Shown: piece after piece, positions 7,341 through 15,885 of the stretch
Position numbering within the stretch: position 1 is the first letter of the stretch
Layout of the letters: each line of letters begins with the position of its first letter
Assembly (NCBI GenBank): GCA_002716045.1
Contig: PAZC01000020.1
Span: forward strand, 11,596 to 56,484
Direction of reading: 5' to 3'
Source: Opitutia bacterium
GTDB taxonomy: Bacteria; Verrucomicrobiota; Verrucomicrobiia; Opitutales; Seribacteraceae
DNA: 44,889 nt
Translations under genes and position numbers: made by a program
The notes under the pieces: model-generated
What the model saw: only the letters and a program-made list of their open reading frames with translations
The model's database searches: none
What the model was told of the DNA's origin: nothing

Positions 7341-8882
7341 GTGAAACTTCGTGAAAAGCATATGAGGTGGTTCGCCTTACTTGTGGGGACGACAGGCTGC
7401 CTAATAATCCTCTACGCATTGTGGGGCATAGGAATCTCTTGCCATTATGACGAATGGGTAGGTCGCGGACTTTATCCTGCTGTGGCAATGGGCCTAGGGG
7501 CGGACTTATACGAAATCAAAGCCGGACCGCATGTCACGCTGTACGGTCCGACCATGGCTTTATTCTATATTCCTGCCACACTGGCGACAACACCTGTCGG
7601 AGCTATATGGGTAGCCTTCTCGCTTAATGTGGCGGGCTTCCTCATGCCCTTGTTTTACTTGATCAAAAGGCTCCTTTCAGGATTGGATTGGTGCCCGATG
7701 TACAAGACCATTACATCCATTGGACTGTGCTCTCTGATTTTGGGTATTTTTGCAAACGAAGCTACGACGCATACCTTGTTTAGGATACATGCGGACCTTC
7801 CGACCTTTTCCTTTTTATTAGTGAGTCTGTGCTTGTTTGACCGCTACCTCAGGTGCGACCGAAGAATATTCCTACACGCTGCTTCTTTTTCGCTAGTACT
7901 TGCCGTGTGGGCAAAACTGCCCATTTTGACTGCAACGGTTTACCCCTGCATTTTTTTGTGCATTGAAAAACGTTTTCGCGATTCACTGGAGTTCTTGCTC
8001 AGCTTAACGATCTTTTTTGTCAGCACTACATTATTATTCATCTTACTTTATGGCTGGGAAGACATCCATTTCACGTTCGTGGAATACCTCTCGGGATCAT
8101 CATGGAAAGCATATCCTGAAAAGGGCCTGAGCGAACTTCCATTGAAACCCTTGGGCTTGGGCATGGAGAAATTGTCTCTGCTGGAAGCCATCCCCTTGCT
8201 TTTTCGCTTTCTAGTTATGTATTTGGCAAAATACTGGTATATAACGATCTCCTTCCTCACCATCTTCTTCCTCACCTTTCGGTCCAGGTCTTCTGCCAAT
8301 TCGATCCTATTAAACCTTTGCCTGATCTACTTCCTGACTCTACCGCCCTGCCTAAGTGCTCTAGCAAGATGGGGCGGTGTGGAGAATTCATTATTCTTTA
8401 CTAATGCAACAGGCATTATACTCATCGTTTTTGGCATTGCCTCTATCGTATCAAGGCAACTGAAGACTGAACAATTCTTCTTTTTTTCGTGGGCAATTTC
8501 ACTTTTAATGCTGATGCCTATGGTTCGTCTGTCCAGAAGCTCGCCATCGAGTACTGAGAACAGCCCACATACCCAAGCATTTGAATATCTAGCTAGCGGT
8601 AAAACAGACATCTACTTCGGGTGGTATCCGCTTGCTCATGCCTTCCACTCGGGAGAAATACTGACCTCAATCGAAGTGCCAACTTGGGTCGCGTACAGTC
8701 ACCCCGAAGAAATAGGCTTTTCCACCAATCATTTCCCTCCAAACGCAAAATACCTTGCCACTGGACCAACAGGTTACGGCAGATCGATCTTGGAATGTTT
8801 CTTGGGGGAACTGCGGGAGGTGCCTTCGCCACCCGAACTCCCTTCCTGGCGTCTGTTTGAGCCAGTCTCTTCGACTCCTTGA
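7341..8882 (+). CDS. Polytopic membrane protein, GT-C/GT39-like
   Basis: A 513-residue protein with about ten hydrophobic segments. Early in the first loop is HYDEW (about residues 36-40), an acidic pair placed where GT-C glycosyltransferases carry their catalytic Asp/Glu. A soluble C-terminal stretch follows the last helix (after about residue 400). The likely role is transfer of a sugar from a polyprenyl-phosphate donor on the outer face of the inner membrane, by analogy with ArnT/PMT families. The GTG at 7341 is used, with GGAG just upstream; an ATG eight codons in (7362) is an alternative. The family call is moderate because no diagnostic C-terminal motif was recognised. Confidence 0.68.
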   Translation: MKLREKHMRWFALLVGTTGCLIILYALWGIGISCHYDEWVGRGLYPAVAMGLGADLYEIKAGPHVTLYGPTMALFYIPATLATTPVGAIWVAFSLNVAGFLMPLFYLIKRLLSGLDWCPMYKTITSIGLCSLILGIFANEATTHTLFRIHADLPTFSFLLVSLCLFDRYLRCDRRIFLHAASFSLVLAVWAKLPILTATVYPCIFLCIEKRFRDSLEFLLSLTIFFVSTTLLFILLYGWEDIHFTFVEYLSGSSWKAYPEKGLSELPLKPLGLGMEKLSLLEAIPLLFRFLVMYLAKYWYITISFLTIFFLTFRSRSSANSILLNLCLIYFLTLPPCLSALARWGGVENSLFFTNATGIILIVFGIASIVSRQLKTEQFFFFSWAISLLMLMPMVRLSRSSPSSTENSPHTQAFEYLASGKTDIYFGWYPLAHAFHSGEILTSIEVPTWVAYSHPEEIGFSTNHFPPNAKYLATGPTGYGRSILECFLGELREVPSPPELPSWRLFEPVSSTP

Positions 8883-9100
8883 CAGAAGCCGTCCCTCTTA
8901 CAAAGCGGTGAAGATAAGTTTGCCTGTATATTTTGGAAACGCATCCGGAACAAAACCAAACTGATCGAGAAAGAGCGGCAACCTGATCATGACTTCACCC
9001 ACCTCTATAAAAGAACCGAACCATCTTGCAGGGCTAGCGTCCGCTGCGATGGCGAAAATGTCATGATCGGCAATAGCTCGCATGACTCGCGGACCAAGCT
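8883..9100. other. Gap of 218 bases without a confident gene
   Basis: No promoter, terminator or RNA gene was recognised. The frame of the preceding membrane protein stays open after its TGA until about 9104, and the - strand is also open from about 9115 down to 8894, ending in a protein-like but unrecognised sequence with MRAIADHDIF and LPLFLDQFGFVPD. Either may be a gene remnant. Neither has a recognisable domain or ribosome binding site. Confidence 0.4.
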
Positions 9101-10222
9101 TTGACCCAAAACCTACTCATGATTAGTGGCAATGCGCCTCCCATTCCTTGTGGAATCGGAGATTACACTGCTAACTTGCTAGAAGCCTTGCTAAATTCCT
9201 CAGACAGATATTCTCCCGTTTGGCTGAGTCGCAAAGCACGTTGGTTTAATTCGCCAGTGGGTCACTGTAGCGGCATACCCACCCGCAAACCATGGCATAA
9301 GTGGGGACGAAGAGGTTCGGCCTTAACTTGCAAATACCTGAAGTGGAAAAGCCCCAGCTTGGTTCATCTACAAGAAGAGTTCTTCTCCTACATGGAAGGA
9401 GATGCATCTCTCCGGTTAGCCCGAAAAGCGGATTGCCCCCTGGTAGTCACTCTTCACGCCTACCATTTGGATCCGAAGATCGAACAACAAACAAAAGAGG
9501 TGCTTGATCGAGCTGATCGTGTGATTTGCAGTGATCAACGAACAGCGAATCGATTACTAGAAGGCACCGGGCGACAAGCTGACTTGGTGGGATGGTGTTC
9601 ATCACCAGTTCGCCCTCAAGTCAGTGCCAGTGAAGAGGCTTCAAATGCACAATATTTCGGGACCTTTGGCTTCGTCCATCCAGGCAAAATGAATTTCAAG
9701 GTGGTTCATGAAGCCCTAACTCATTTGAACGGAAAAGATGGATCGATCGATTGGAAAATAATCGGCCCGATGGATCCGCAGGGCAATCCCCATCATGTAA
9801 AGCTTTTGCAAGAGCTCGATGATCCGTGGATTGATTTCACCGGTCGTGCAAACAACTTGAACAATAAAGAATTCCAACGCCAACTCGCTGGAATGACTGC
9901 CATGGTGCTCCCATTCAGGAACAAAACGGGATCAAATGGCACCGCGCCCAGTCGCTCCTCGCTACAGATTGCATGGGCATTCGGGTTGCCTGTCGTTGCA
10001 TCTTCTCCAATAGACGACGAGCCAGACCTAATAGATGGCGAGAATTGCCTCCTAGTAGATGAAGAGGATCCAACAGCGTGGCGAATTGCCATGGAACGCA
10101 TTCTGAACGATCGCGAACTGAGAAAGAATTTGCGAAAAGGAAGTTTGGTTGCCGCTCGGCGCTTCGGGTGGGATCGATTAGCTGAAGAACACGCTCGCAT
10201 CTACGAAACCATTTCAAATTGA
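9101..10222 (+). CDS. GT4-type glycosyltransferase (GT-B fold)
   Basis: A 373-residue GT-B enzyme. The N-terminal glycine-rich loop PCGIGDYT (16-23) is typical of a GT4 branch. The C-terminal donor domain contains GTAPSRSS and AFGLPVVAS, although the first glutamate of the usual E-x7-E motif is not obvious. It is cytoplasmic or peripheral, probably adding a hexose from a nucleotide donor. The start is TTG 9101, giving MTQNLLMISG; an ATG at 9119 is an alternative and would also be acceptable. The gene at 42860 shares the GxGDYT loop and is a distant paralogue. Confidence 0.82.
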   Translation: MTQNLLMISGNAPPIPCGIGDYTANLLEALLNSSDRYSPVWLSRKARWFNSPVGHCSGIPTRKPWHKWGRRGSALTCKYLKWKSPSLVHLQEEFFSYMEGDASLRLARKADCPLVVTLHAYHLDPKIEQQTKEVLDRADRVICSDQRTANRLLEGTGRQADLVGWCSSPVRPQVSASEEASNAQYFGTFGFVHPGKMNFKVVHEALTHLNGKDGSIDWKIIGPMDPQGNPHHVKLLQELDDPWIDFTGRANNLNNKEFQRQLAGMTAMVLPFRNKTGSNGTAPSRSSLQIAWAFGLPVVASSPIDDEPDLIDGENCLLVDEEDPTAWRIAMERILNDRELRKNLRKGSLVAARRFGWDRLAEEHARIYETISN

Positions 10223-10235
10223 GCTATAACGAAAC

Positions 10236-11486
10236 ATGAGTCCCCCATCATCCAAATATAGTGAAATAGACAGGTGCCGAATCAGTGGCAGCTCAAACCT
10301 CATAAACATCCTCGATCTAGGCGCACAGGAGTTGACAGGCGTATTCCCTAGACAACGTTCCGAACCAGTCACGAAAGGTCCTTTGCAACTGGTTTGGTGT
10401 CCCGACAGTGGTCTGTTGCAGCTGAAGCAATCCTATGACCTCGCTGAAATGTACGGAGACAATTATGGATATCGGTCGGGATTGAATGCATCGATGGTGG
10501 ATCACCTGCAAGCCAAGGCTAGAGAAATTCAGCGTCTACGTTCTCTCAACTCGGGCGACTTGGTGGTGGACGTGGGAAGCAACGATGCCACTTTCCTGAA
10601 GTCGTACGACTCCCCAAGCATTCAGCGAGTTGGAATCGATCCGACCGGCTGCAAGTTTAGCAGGTTCTATGGAGATGGCATCGAATTGATTCCAGATTTC
10701 TTTTCAGCCGACACCTTCCGATCACAATGCGGTGATAAAAAAGCGAGCATCCTAACATCCATCGCTATGTTTTACGACTTGGAGGACCCCGCTGCTTTCG
10801 TCCGAGACGTCACGAGCATCCTGGCCGATGACGGAATCTGGCACTTTGAGCAAAGCTACATGCCTTCTATGCTCAGGACGAATGCCTATGACACCATTTG
10901 CCACGAACATCTTGAATATTATTCGCTCGGCGTGGTGAAGAAGCTCCTCGACTCATGCGAATTAAAGATTCTGGACGTTCAGATGAATGCGGTGAACGGA
11001 GGAAGTTTCGCTGTCACCGCCGGCAAAAAAGAAAATCCACTGACTCCCAACAAAGTGGTCATCGATTGGCTACTGGGTCAGGAGGACCGAATGGGGCTAG
11101 GAACTATCAATCCGTACGAACACTTTGCAAAGAGAGTATTCGAGCACAGGGACAACTTGACGGATTTAGTGAGAGGGCTCGTGGCAGATGGCAAAAAGAT
11201 CATAGGTTACGGAGCCTCGACAAAGGGGAACGTCTTGCTCCAGTTCTGCGGTCTGACCGAGGAAGACCTCACCTGTATTGCTGAAGTGAACGAAGAAAAA
11301 TTTGGAGCATATACACCCGGCACTCGAATACCTATCGTTTCGGAAGAGGAAGCCCATGCGATGAAACCTGACTATTTCCTTGTGCTGCCTTGGCACTTTA
11401 AGGCAGGTATCCTCGGAAGGGAAAGAGAATTCCTAGCTCAGGGAGGTAAATTCATCTTTCCTCTCCCCGAAATCGAAATCGTTTAA
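10236..11486 (+). CDS. Sugar C-methyltransferase (TylC3/NovU-like)
   Basis: At 416 residues this has the three-part layout of NDP-sugar C-methyltransferases: a putative N-terminal zinc-binding region, a SAM domain with VDVGSND (111-117), and a C-terminal domain with GYGASTKGN. The conserved GDNYGYRSGLN (74-84) and the catalytic ICHEHLEYYS (221-230) are present. TylC3-type enzymes methylate C-3 of a 4-keto sugar nucleotide to make branched sugars. In the zinc region two cysteines are present (Cys14, Cys55), but the usual second cysteine of each pair is Ser (Ser17, Ser58), so metal binding is doubtful. Its stop overlaps the next start (TAATG). Confidence 0.88.
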   Translation: MSPPSSKYSEIDRCRISGSSNLINILDLGAQELTGVFPRQRSEPVTKGPLQLVWCPDSGLLQLKQSYDLAEMYGDNYGYRSGLNASMVDHLQAKAREIQRLRSLNSGDLVVDVGSNDATFLKSYDSPSIQRVGIDPTGCKFSRFYGDGIELIPDFFSADTFRSQCGDKKASILTSIAMFYDLEDPAAFVRDVTSILADDGIWHFEQSYMPSMLRTNAYDTICHEHLEYYSLGVVKKLLDSCELKILDVQMNAVNGGSFAVTAGKKENPLTPNKVVIDWLLGQEDRMGLGTINPYEHFAKRVFEHRDNLTDLVRGLVADGKKIIGYGASTKGNVLLQFCGLTEEDLTCIAEVNEEKFGAYTPGTRIPIVSEEEAHAMKPDYFLVLPWHFKAGILGREREFLAQGGKFIFPLPEIEIV

Positions 11487-12757
11487 TGCCTCGATCCTCG
11501 CACGACAAAAGCATGCGGATACTTGTTCCCGACGCCCAATCCTTTCATGGCGGGGTGGAAACCGTCACGACAAAGATCATTCAAGCATGGACAAAGTCAG
11601 AAAAAGCCTCCGTGACTTGGGTCCTGCCCCCTCATCGCCAGAAAACTTTTCGCCGTGCCTTAGGGAACAACTCGGACCTGGAATTCGAAAGTTTCCAATG
11701 GGCATCCAGTCATCCTCGTTCATGGGTATTGTCTTTCCTTCGTCGCGTGAGTTCCAAACTATGCAGTAAATGGCAGACCAATTGCAACTTATCCAAACTG
11801 CGCAAAATCATAGAAAAGCATTCCTGCACCCATTGCTTTTATTTTTGGACCCTAGGTGAACCTTATCCAAATTTAAATATCCCCACTTATTGCTTCATTC
11901 ATGATTTGGCGTGGAAGGTTATTCCGGAAAGTTATTCAGGAAAAGACTTAGGAAAGCTGGATGCTTCTGTAATCGAATGGGTGAAAAAGTCTAACGGCAC
12001 CTTCACCAACTCTAATCAAACCCGGTCCGAGGTCCTCAACCTAGTTCCTGGACTACCTAACAAAATCCATACGACATTGCTCGCAGCCGATACACATAGA
12101 GCCAGAATTCCATCGCCGGAAAACGAACTACCCGTTGACGAATCTCTCCCCTTTTTTCTTTATCCTTCAGCTCCAAACCCGCAAAAGAATCATCTTACTC
12201 TCTTTCAAGCTGCCTTGAAGCTTGTAGAACGCGGCTTGAAGTTTCGGCTAGTGTTAACTGGAGGCAACACCCAGCAACTTTTGGGCGAAAAGCCCATGGC
12301 CTGCCAAGCACCGGAGCAGGCCAGATCCTTCTTCCAAGAAAGACAAAGCAAACTAAGCGGCGTAATCATCGCCCTCGGCATGGTCTCCGAAGACACTTTG
12401 GCCACTCTCTACCAGAAATGCATATCAGTTCTCATGCCTTCGGAATACGAAGGCTTTGGCTTGGCCATGGCTGAAGCATTCTCTCATGGCAAACCAGTCA
12501 TTGCATCGAATTTACCTGTTTTTCGCGAACAAATCAAATGCTACCATGCAAACGACTTTGTGGAGACATTTCAAACAACTGATTGTCAAGCCCTTATCGA
12601 TTTGATGGAAGCTCGTCTTCAACAGGGCGAAATATCAGTTGAAAGGGGCGAAGAATTACGAAGAAAAGCGGATCAATGGACATGGGATGACGTTGCGGAA
12701 TCCTGTATTCGCTTAATGAAGAAACCTGATGAACCCGAAGCAATCGCCATACATTGA
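11486..12757 (+). CDS. GT4-type glycosyltransferase
   Basis: A 423-residue GT-B enzyme. The N-terminal acceptor domain begins after a short leader with RILVPDAQSFHGGVETV. The donor domain shows LMPSEYEGFGLAMAEA then GKPVIAS (roughly 315-345), with the E-x7-E pattern of retaining GT4 enzymes. The donor is probably GDP-mannose or UDP-hexose, but this cannot be settled by eye. Its first codon overlaps the stop of the C-methyltransferase, and its stop overlaps the TTG start of the following GT9, so all three are likely co-translated. The truncated gene at 44614 has a similar N-terminus and looks like a paralogue. Confidence 0.86.
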   Translation: MPRSSHDKSMRILVPDAQSFHGGVETVTTKIIQAWTKSEKASVTWVLPPHRQKTFRRALGNNSDLEFESFQWASSHPRSWVLSFLRRVSSKLCSKWQTNCNLSKLRKIIEKHSCTHCFYFWTLGEPYPNLNIPTYCFIHDLAWKVIPESYSGKDLGKLDASVIEWVKKSNGTFTNSNQTRSEVLNLVPGLPNKIHTTLLAADTHRARIPSPENELPVDESLPFFLYPSAPNPQKNHLTLFQAALKLVERGLKFRLVLTGGNTQQLLGEKPMACQAPEQARSFFQERQSKLSGVIIALGMVSEDTLATLYQKCISVLMPSEYEGFGLAMAEAFSHGKPVIASNLPVFREQIKCYHANDFVETFQTTDCQALIDLMEARLQQGEISVERGEELRRKADQWTWDDVAESCIRLMKKPDEPEAIAIH

Positions 12758-13728
12758 GCTCGTCACCCTCCACGCAAAGACTCCAAAGGCCATTCCACTC
12801 CAAGCTGCCCGGATGGTTGTTCTCGAAAATTCGCTGGAAACTAAACGAATGGAAGAATCATCGACTCAGATTACTGAACTTCTTGAGAATTCGGCTCACT
12901 GTGATCGATGGATTCGGGGCTCTTGGAGACACGCTGCTAACGGCTATCGTTATCCGCAATATAAAGAAGCGATACCCTCGAATTCGAATTAATTGCATTA
13001 CACCAAATCCGGATTTGGTGCGATCGGATCCAAATATTGAATCTCTCAATGACCCAGAAACCTACTTCTCGGTGACAAGCTGGTATATCGACATCCGAAA
13101 CGCTCGTGATGGTTGCACTAACGTGCTGGCCCCCACCTTGAAGGATCTCGGCATAAAAGACTTTGAGTACAAGGCCGAAGTCCATTTGGAACAAAGCGAA
13201 CGCAACGCAGCGGAGAAATTCCTGAAAGAGTTGAAACAGCCTTTGGTTTCCATCAACTGTCAAAGCAAGGAGGACGTGAAAAACTGGCCGTTGGAAAATT
13301 GGCAGGAACTGGTCGCCATCTTGGGCGAAAACTATTCCATCGTACAGCTCGGCGGCGAAACGGAACCTACCCTCAAGGGGACTGTCCTTCGCCTAGCCGG
13401 CAAATTAACTCCCCGCGAATCCCTGGCAGTGTTGTCTCATTGCTCCCTGCATGTGGGACCCGACAGTTTCCTCGTGCACGGAGCTAATGGACTCGACGTG
13501 CCCAGTGTCGTGGTATACGGCGGTTCACGCACTCCCAAGAATCTTGGCTATCGGGAAAATGCAAACCTTGCCACCTCCCCTCCTTGTTCGCCCTGTTGGA
13601 TTCACGAAGGAGACAACGAGACCTGTCAGTACGATATCCAGTGTCTTCGCGAGCTGAATGTATCGATAGTTTTGAGCAACGTCTTGAATCGATTAAAGGC
13701 CGTGGACGCAATTCCCGCTTCATTATGA
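12754..13728 (+). CDS. GT9-family glycosyltransferase (heptosyltransferase-like)
   Basis: A 324-residue GT-B enzyme of the heptosyltransferase family. It has [10 protein letters not shown] (53-62), the inverting GT9 N-terminal signature, then a C-terminal [10 protein letters not shown] and a cysteine set (CSPC...C...C) seen in several GT9 members. Before the domain is a 50-residue basic extension with [11 protein letters not shown] (23-33), nearly the same motif found at the N-terminus of the methyltransferase at 1455. GT9 enzymes usually transfer heptose or related sugars to lipopolysaccharide at the inner face of the membrane. The TTG start at 12754 overlaps the upstream stop by four bases; an internal start is possible. 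Confidence 0.82.
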   Translation: MSSSPSTQRLQRPFHSKLPGWLFSKIRWKLNEWKNHRLRLLNFLRIRLTVIDGFGALGDTLLTAIVIRNIKKRYPRIRINCITPNPDLVRSDPNIESLNDPETYFSVTSWYIDIRNARDGCTNVLAPTLKDLGIKDFEYKAEVHLEQSERNAAEKFLKELKQPLVSINCQSKEDVKNWPLENWQELVAILGENYSIVQLGGETEPTLKGTVLRLAGKLTPRESLAVLSHCSLHVGPDSFLVHGANGLDVPSVVVYGGSRTPKNLGYRENANLATSPPCSPCWIHEGDNETCQYDIQCLRELNVSIVLSNVLNRLKAVDAIPASL

Positions 13729-14780
13729 AACTACTGGTCACTGGTTCTTCCGGGCTCATCGGATCCGAGATTTCCGAGTTCTTCGGTGGTCAAGGACATG
13801 AAATCCACGGTGTCGACAATAACCAACGAGCCGAATTCTTCGGTCCACAAGGTGATACTTCATGGAACTTGGAGCGCCTAAGCGAATCTATTTCGACTTA
13901 TCATCATCATGCCCTCGACATTCGTGACCGCGCCGCGGTGCTCGCCCTACTCTCCAAGATTCGGCCTAACGCCATAGTGCATGCCGCTGCGCAACCATCG
14001 CATGACCGCGCCGCCGCCATTCCCTTCGACGACTTCGACGTCAATGCCGTCGGCACGCTTAACCTCCTGGAGTCCGCTCGTCAAAGTTGCCCGGATTCCC
14101 CGTTCATACACATGTCGACCAACAAGGTATACGGAGACGCGCCAAACGAAATCGAGATGGAGGAACAGGAAACGCGATGGGAATACACCGACCAAGCCTA
14201 TATTCATGGCATCCCGGAAACGATGCGGATCGACCGCAGCAAACACTCTCTATTCGGAGCGTCCAAGGTAGCAGCGGACGTCATGGCTCAGGAATATGGG
14301 CGCTATTTCGGCATGCCGACATGCTGCTTGCGTGGTGGCTGTCTAACGGGTCCCAATCACTCGGGCGTTGAGTTGCACGGCTTCCTCAGTTATCTCGTGA
14401 AGTCCAATCTCGAGGATATCGAATATAAGATTTTCGGGTACAAGGGAAAACAGGTTCGAGACAATATCCATGCCGAGGACGTGGCTCACTTCATTGAGGC
14501 ATTCATCGAAAACCCTCGAAGCGGCGAAACCTATAATATCGGTGGAGGCAAAGCCAACTCGTGTTCAATTCTGGAAGCCTTCGACTTAGCGGAAGAATTT
14601 TCAGGGAAGCCTCAACGATTCACCTATTTGGAGGAAAACCGCATCGGCGATCACGTTTGCTATTACAGCGATCTCCGTAAACTGCGGAAACATTACCCCT
14701 CATGGGACATCCGCATATCTCTCAGGGAAACCATCCGTCAACTTGTGGAAGGTTGGCAAAACCGGAAACAAAACAGCTAA
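13725..14780 (+). CDS. NAD-dependent SDR epimerase, CDP-paratose 2-epimerase-like
   Basis: An extended SDR sugar-nucleotide enzyme of 351 residues with the NAD-binding GSSGLIG (7-13) and an STNKVYGD motif (131-138). Overall it resembles CDP-paratose 2-epimerase (tyvelose epimerase, RfbE), including [12 protein letters not shown] and [11 protein letters not shown]. The catalytic YxxxK is changed: Phe177 with Lys181 (FGASK), so the usual proton-donating tyrosine is missing. The start is ATG 13725, which overlaps the GT9 stop (ATGA) and begins exactly at the NAD-binding strand; the frame extends further upstream but that is non-homologous. It lies next to a second SDR with an intact YGASK, suggesting two steps on one sugar. 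Confidence 0.85.
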   Translation: MKLLVTGSSGLIGSEISEFFGGQGHEIHGVDNNQRAEFFGPQGDTSWNLERLSESISTYHHHALDIRDRAAVLALLSKIRPNAIVHAAAQPSHDRAAAIPFDDFDVNAVGTLNLLESARQSCPDSPFIHMSTNKVYGDAPNEIEMEEQETRWEYTDQAYIHGIPETMRIDRSKHSLFGASKVAADVMAQEYGRYFGMPTCCLRGGCLTGPNHSGVELHGFLSYLVKSNLEDIEYKIFGYKGKQVRDNIHAEDVAHFIEAFIENPRSGETYNIGGGKANSCSILEAFDLAEEFSGKPQRFTYLEENRIGDHVCYYSDLRKLRKHYPSWDIRISLRETIRQLVEGWQNRKQNS

Positions 14781-14784
14781 TCCA

Positions 14785-15876
14785 TTGAAAATACTAGTCA
14801 CGGGAGCCTGCGGTTTCGTTGGTTCCACCTTGATTCAAGGACTATTGGAAAGCCAGTCGCTCTTTGGCGGCCCGCTTGAAATCGTTGGATTGGATAATTT
14901 CTCCCGTCCCGGGTCCAAGCAAAACGAGCCCCGGCTGGAAAAACTGGGCGTTGATTTCCGACGGGGAGACATTCGCCAACCAGATGACCTCGCCAATCTG
15001 CCCGCAGTCGACTGGGTCTTGGACTGCGCAGCCAATCCATCCGTTCTCGCCGGAGCAACCAAAGACAGTAGTTCTCGTGAATTGATCGACAACAACTTGA
15101 TCGGCACGATTAATTTACTGGAACAGTGCAAGAAGCACAAATCTGGCTTTCTCCTGCTGAGCACCAGTCGGGTCTATTCGATCCCTCCTTTAGCAAGCTT
15201 GTCAATGCTGACCACCAACGACGCATTCGCTTTGGACACGGCAACCTCCCTTCCACCGGGGATCAGTGACGATGGAATCTCCGAATCATTTTTCACTACC
15301 CCTCCCCTTTCTCTCTACGGCGCCTCAAAGCTCACCTCCGAGACCCTCGCCTTGGAATATGGGCATTGCTTCGACTTTCCCGTATGGATTAATCGTTGCG
15401 GGGTCTTGGCGGGGGCAGGTCAGTTCGGACGGGTGGATCAAGGCATCTTCAGCTTCTGGATCAACTCTCACCTTAGGCGAGCACCATTAAGATACCTGGG
15501 GTTCAACGGGTCTGGATACCAAACCAGAGACTGCCTCCATCCCAATGATTTGCTCCAGCTCTTAGCGAAACAAATTCAGACATCCTCCAAAACTATTCCC
15601 CCGATTTGCAATCTAGGAGGTGGGCCAACCAACGCCATGTCGCTAAAACAGCTTACATCATGGTGCAACGATCGCTTCGGCACACACTACGTAGAATCCA
15701 CTCCAGAAACCCGCTCCTTCGATTTACCTTGGGTCGTGATGGACGCTCAATTGGCTCGAGATCTCTGGGACTGGGAAGCACAAACGCCACTGACATCTAT
15801 TCTCGAGGAAATTGCCTCTCACGCCGAAGCTCATCCCAACTGGATCACGATTTCAAACCCGACTAGCAAAACCTAA
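14785..15876 (+). CDS. NAD-dependent SDR epimerase/dehydratase
   Basis: An extended SDR of 363 residues, the second of a tandem pair. The NAD-binding loop GACGFVG (7-13), LSTSRVY (125-131) and an intact catalytic YGASK (178-182) are present. It resembles the CDP-paratose 2-epimerase group more loosely than its neighbour, with an insertion of about 35 residues between the STS motif and the YxxxK. The start is the TTG at 14785, four bases after the preceding stop, because it gives the classical MKILVTG beginning; an in-frame GTG at 14743 would add 14 unrelated residues. The substrate is a nucleotide sugar of unknown type. Confidence 0.83.
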   Translation: MKILVTGACGFVGSTLIQGLLESQSLFGGPLEIVGLDNFSRPGSKQNEPRLEKLGVDFRRGDIRQPDDLANLPAVDWVLDCAANPSVLAGATKDSSSRELIDNNLIGTINLLEQCKKHKSGFLLLSTSRVYSIPPLASLSMLTTNDAFALDTATSLPPGISDDGISESFFTTPPLSLYGASKLTSETLALEYGHCFDFPVWINRCGVLAGAGQFGRVDQGIFSFWINSHLRRAPLRYLGFNGSGYQTRDCLHPNDLLQLLAKQIQTSSKTIPPICNLGGGPTNAMSLKQLTSWCNDRFGTHYVESTPETRSFDLPWVVMDAQLARDLWDWEAQTPLTSILEEIASHAEAHPNWITISNPTSKT

Positions 15877-15880
15877 GGAG
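15874..15880 (+). promoter_or_regulatory. Strong ribosome binding site
   Basis: TAAGGAG overlaps the stop codon of the SDR gene and lies five bases before the ATG at 15886. It is one of the few good Shine-Dalgarno sequences in the window and fixes the start of the following membrane protein. Confidence 0.75.
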
Positions 15881-15885
15881 ATAGA

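Noticed and set aside
13584-13724. 47-codon upstream extension of the SDR epimerase at 13725
   Set aside because: The extension lies in the GT9 gene in another frame and has no similarity to an SDR; the ATG at 13725 begins exactly at the NAD-binding strand.
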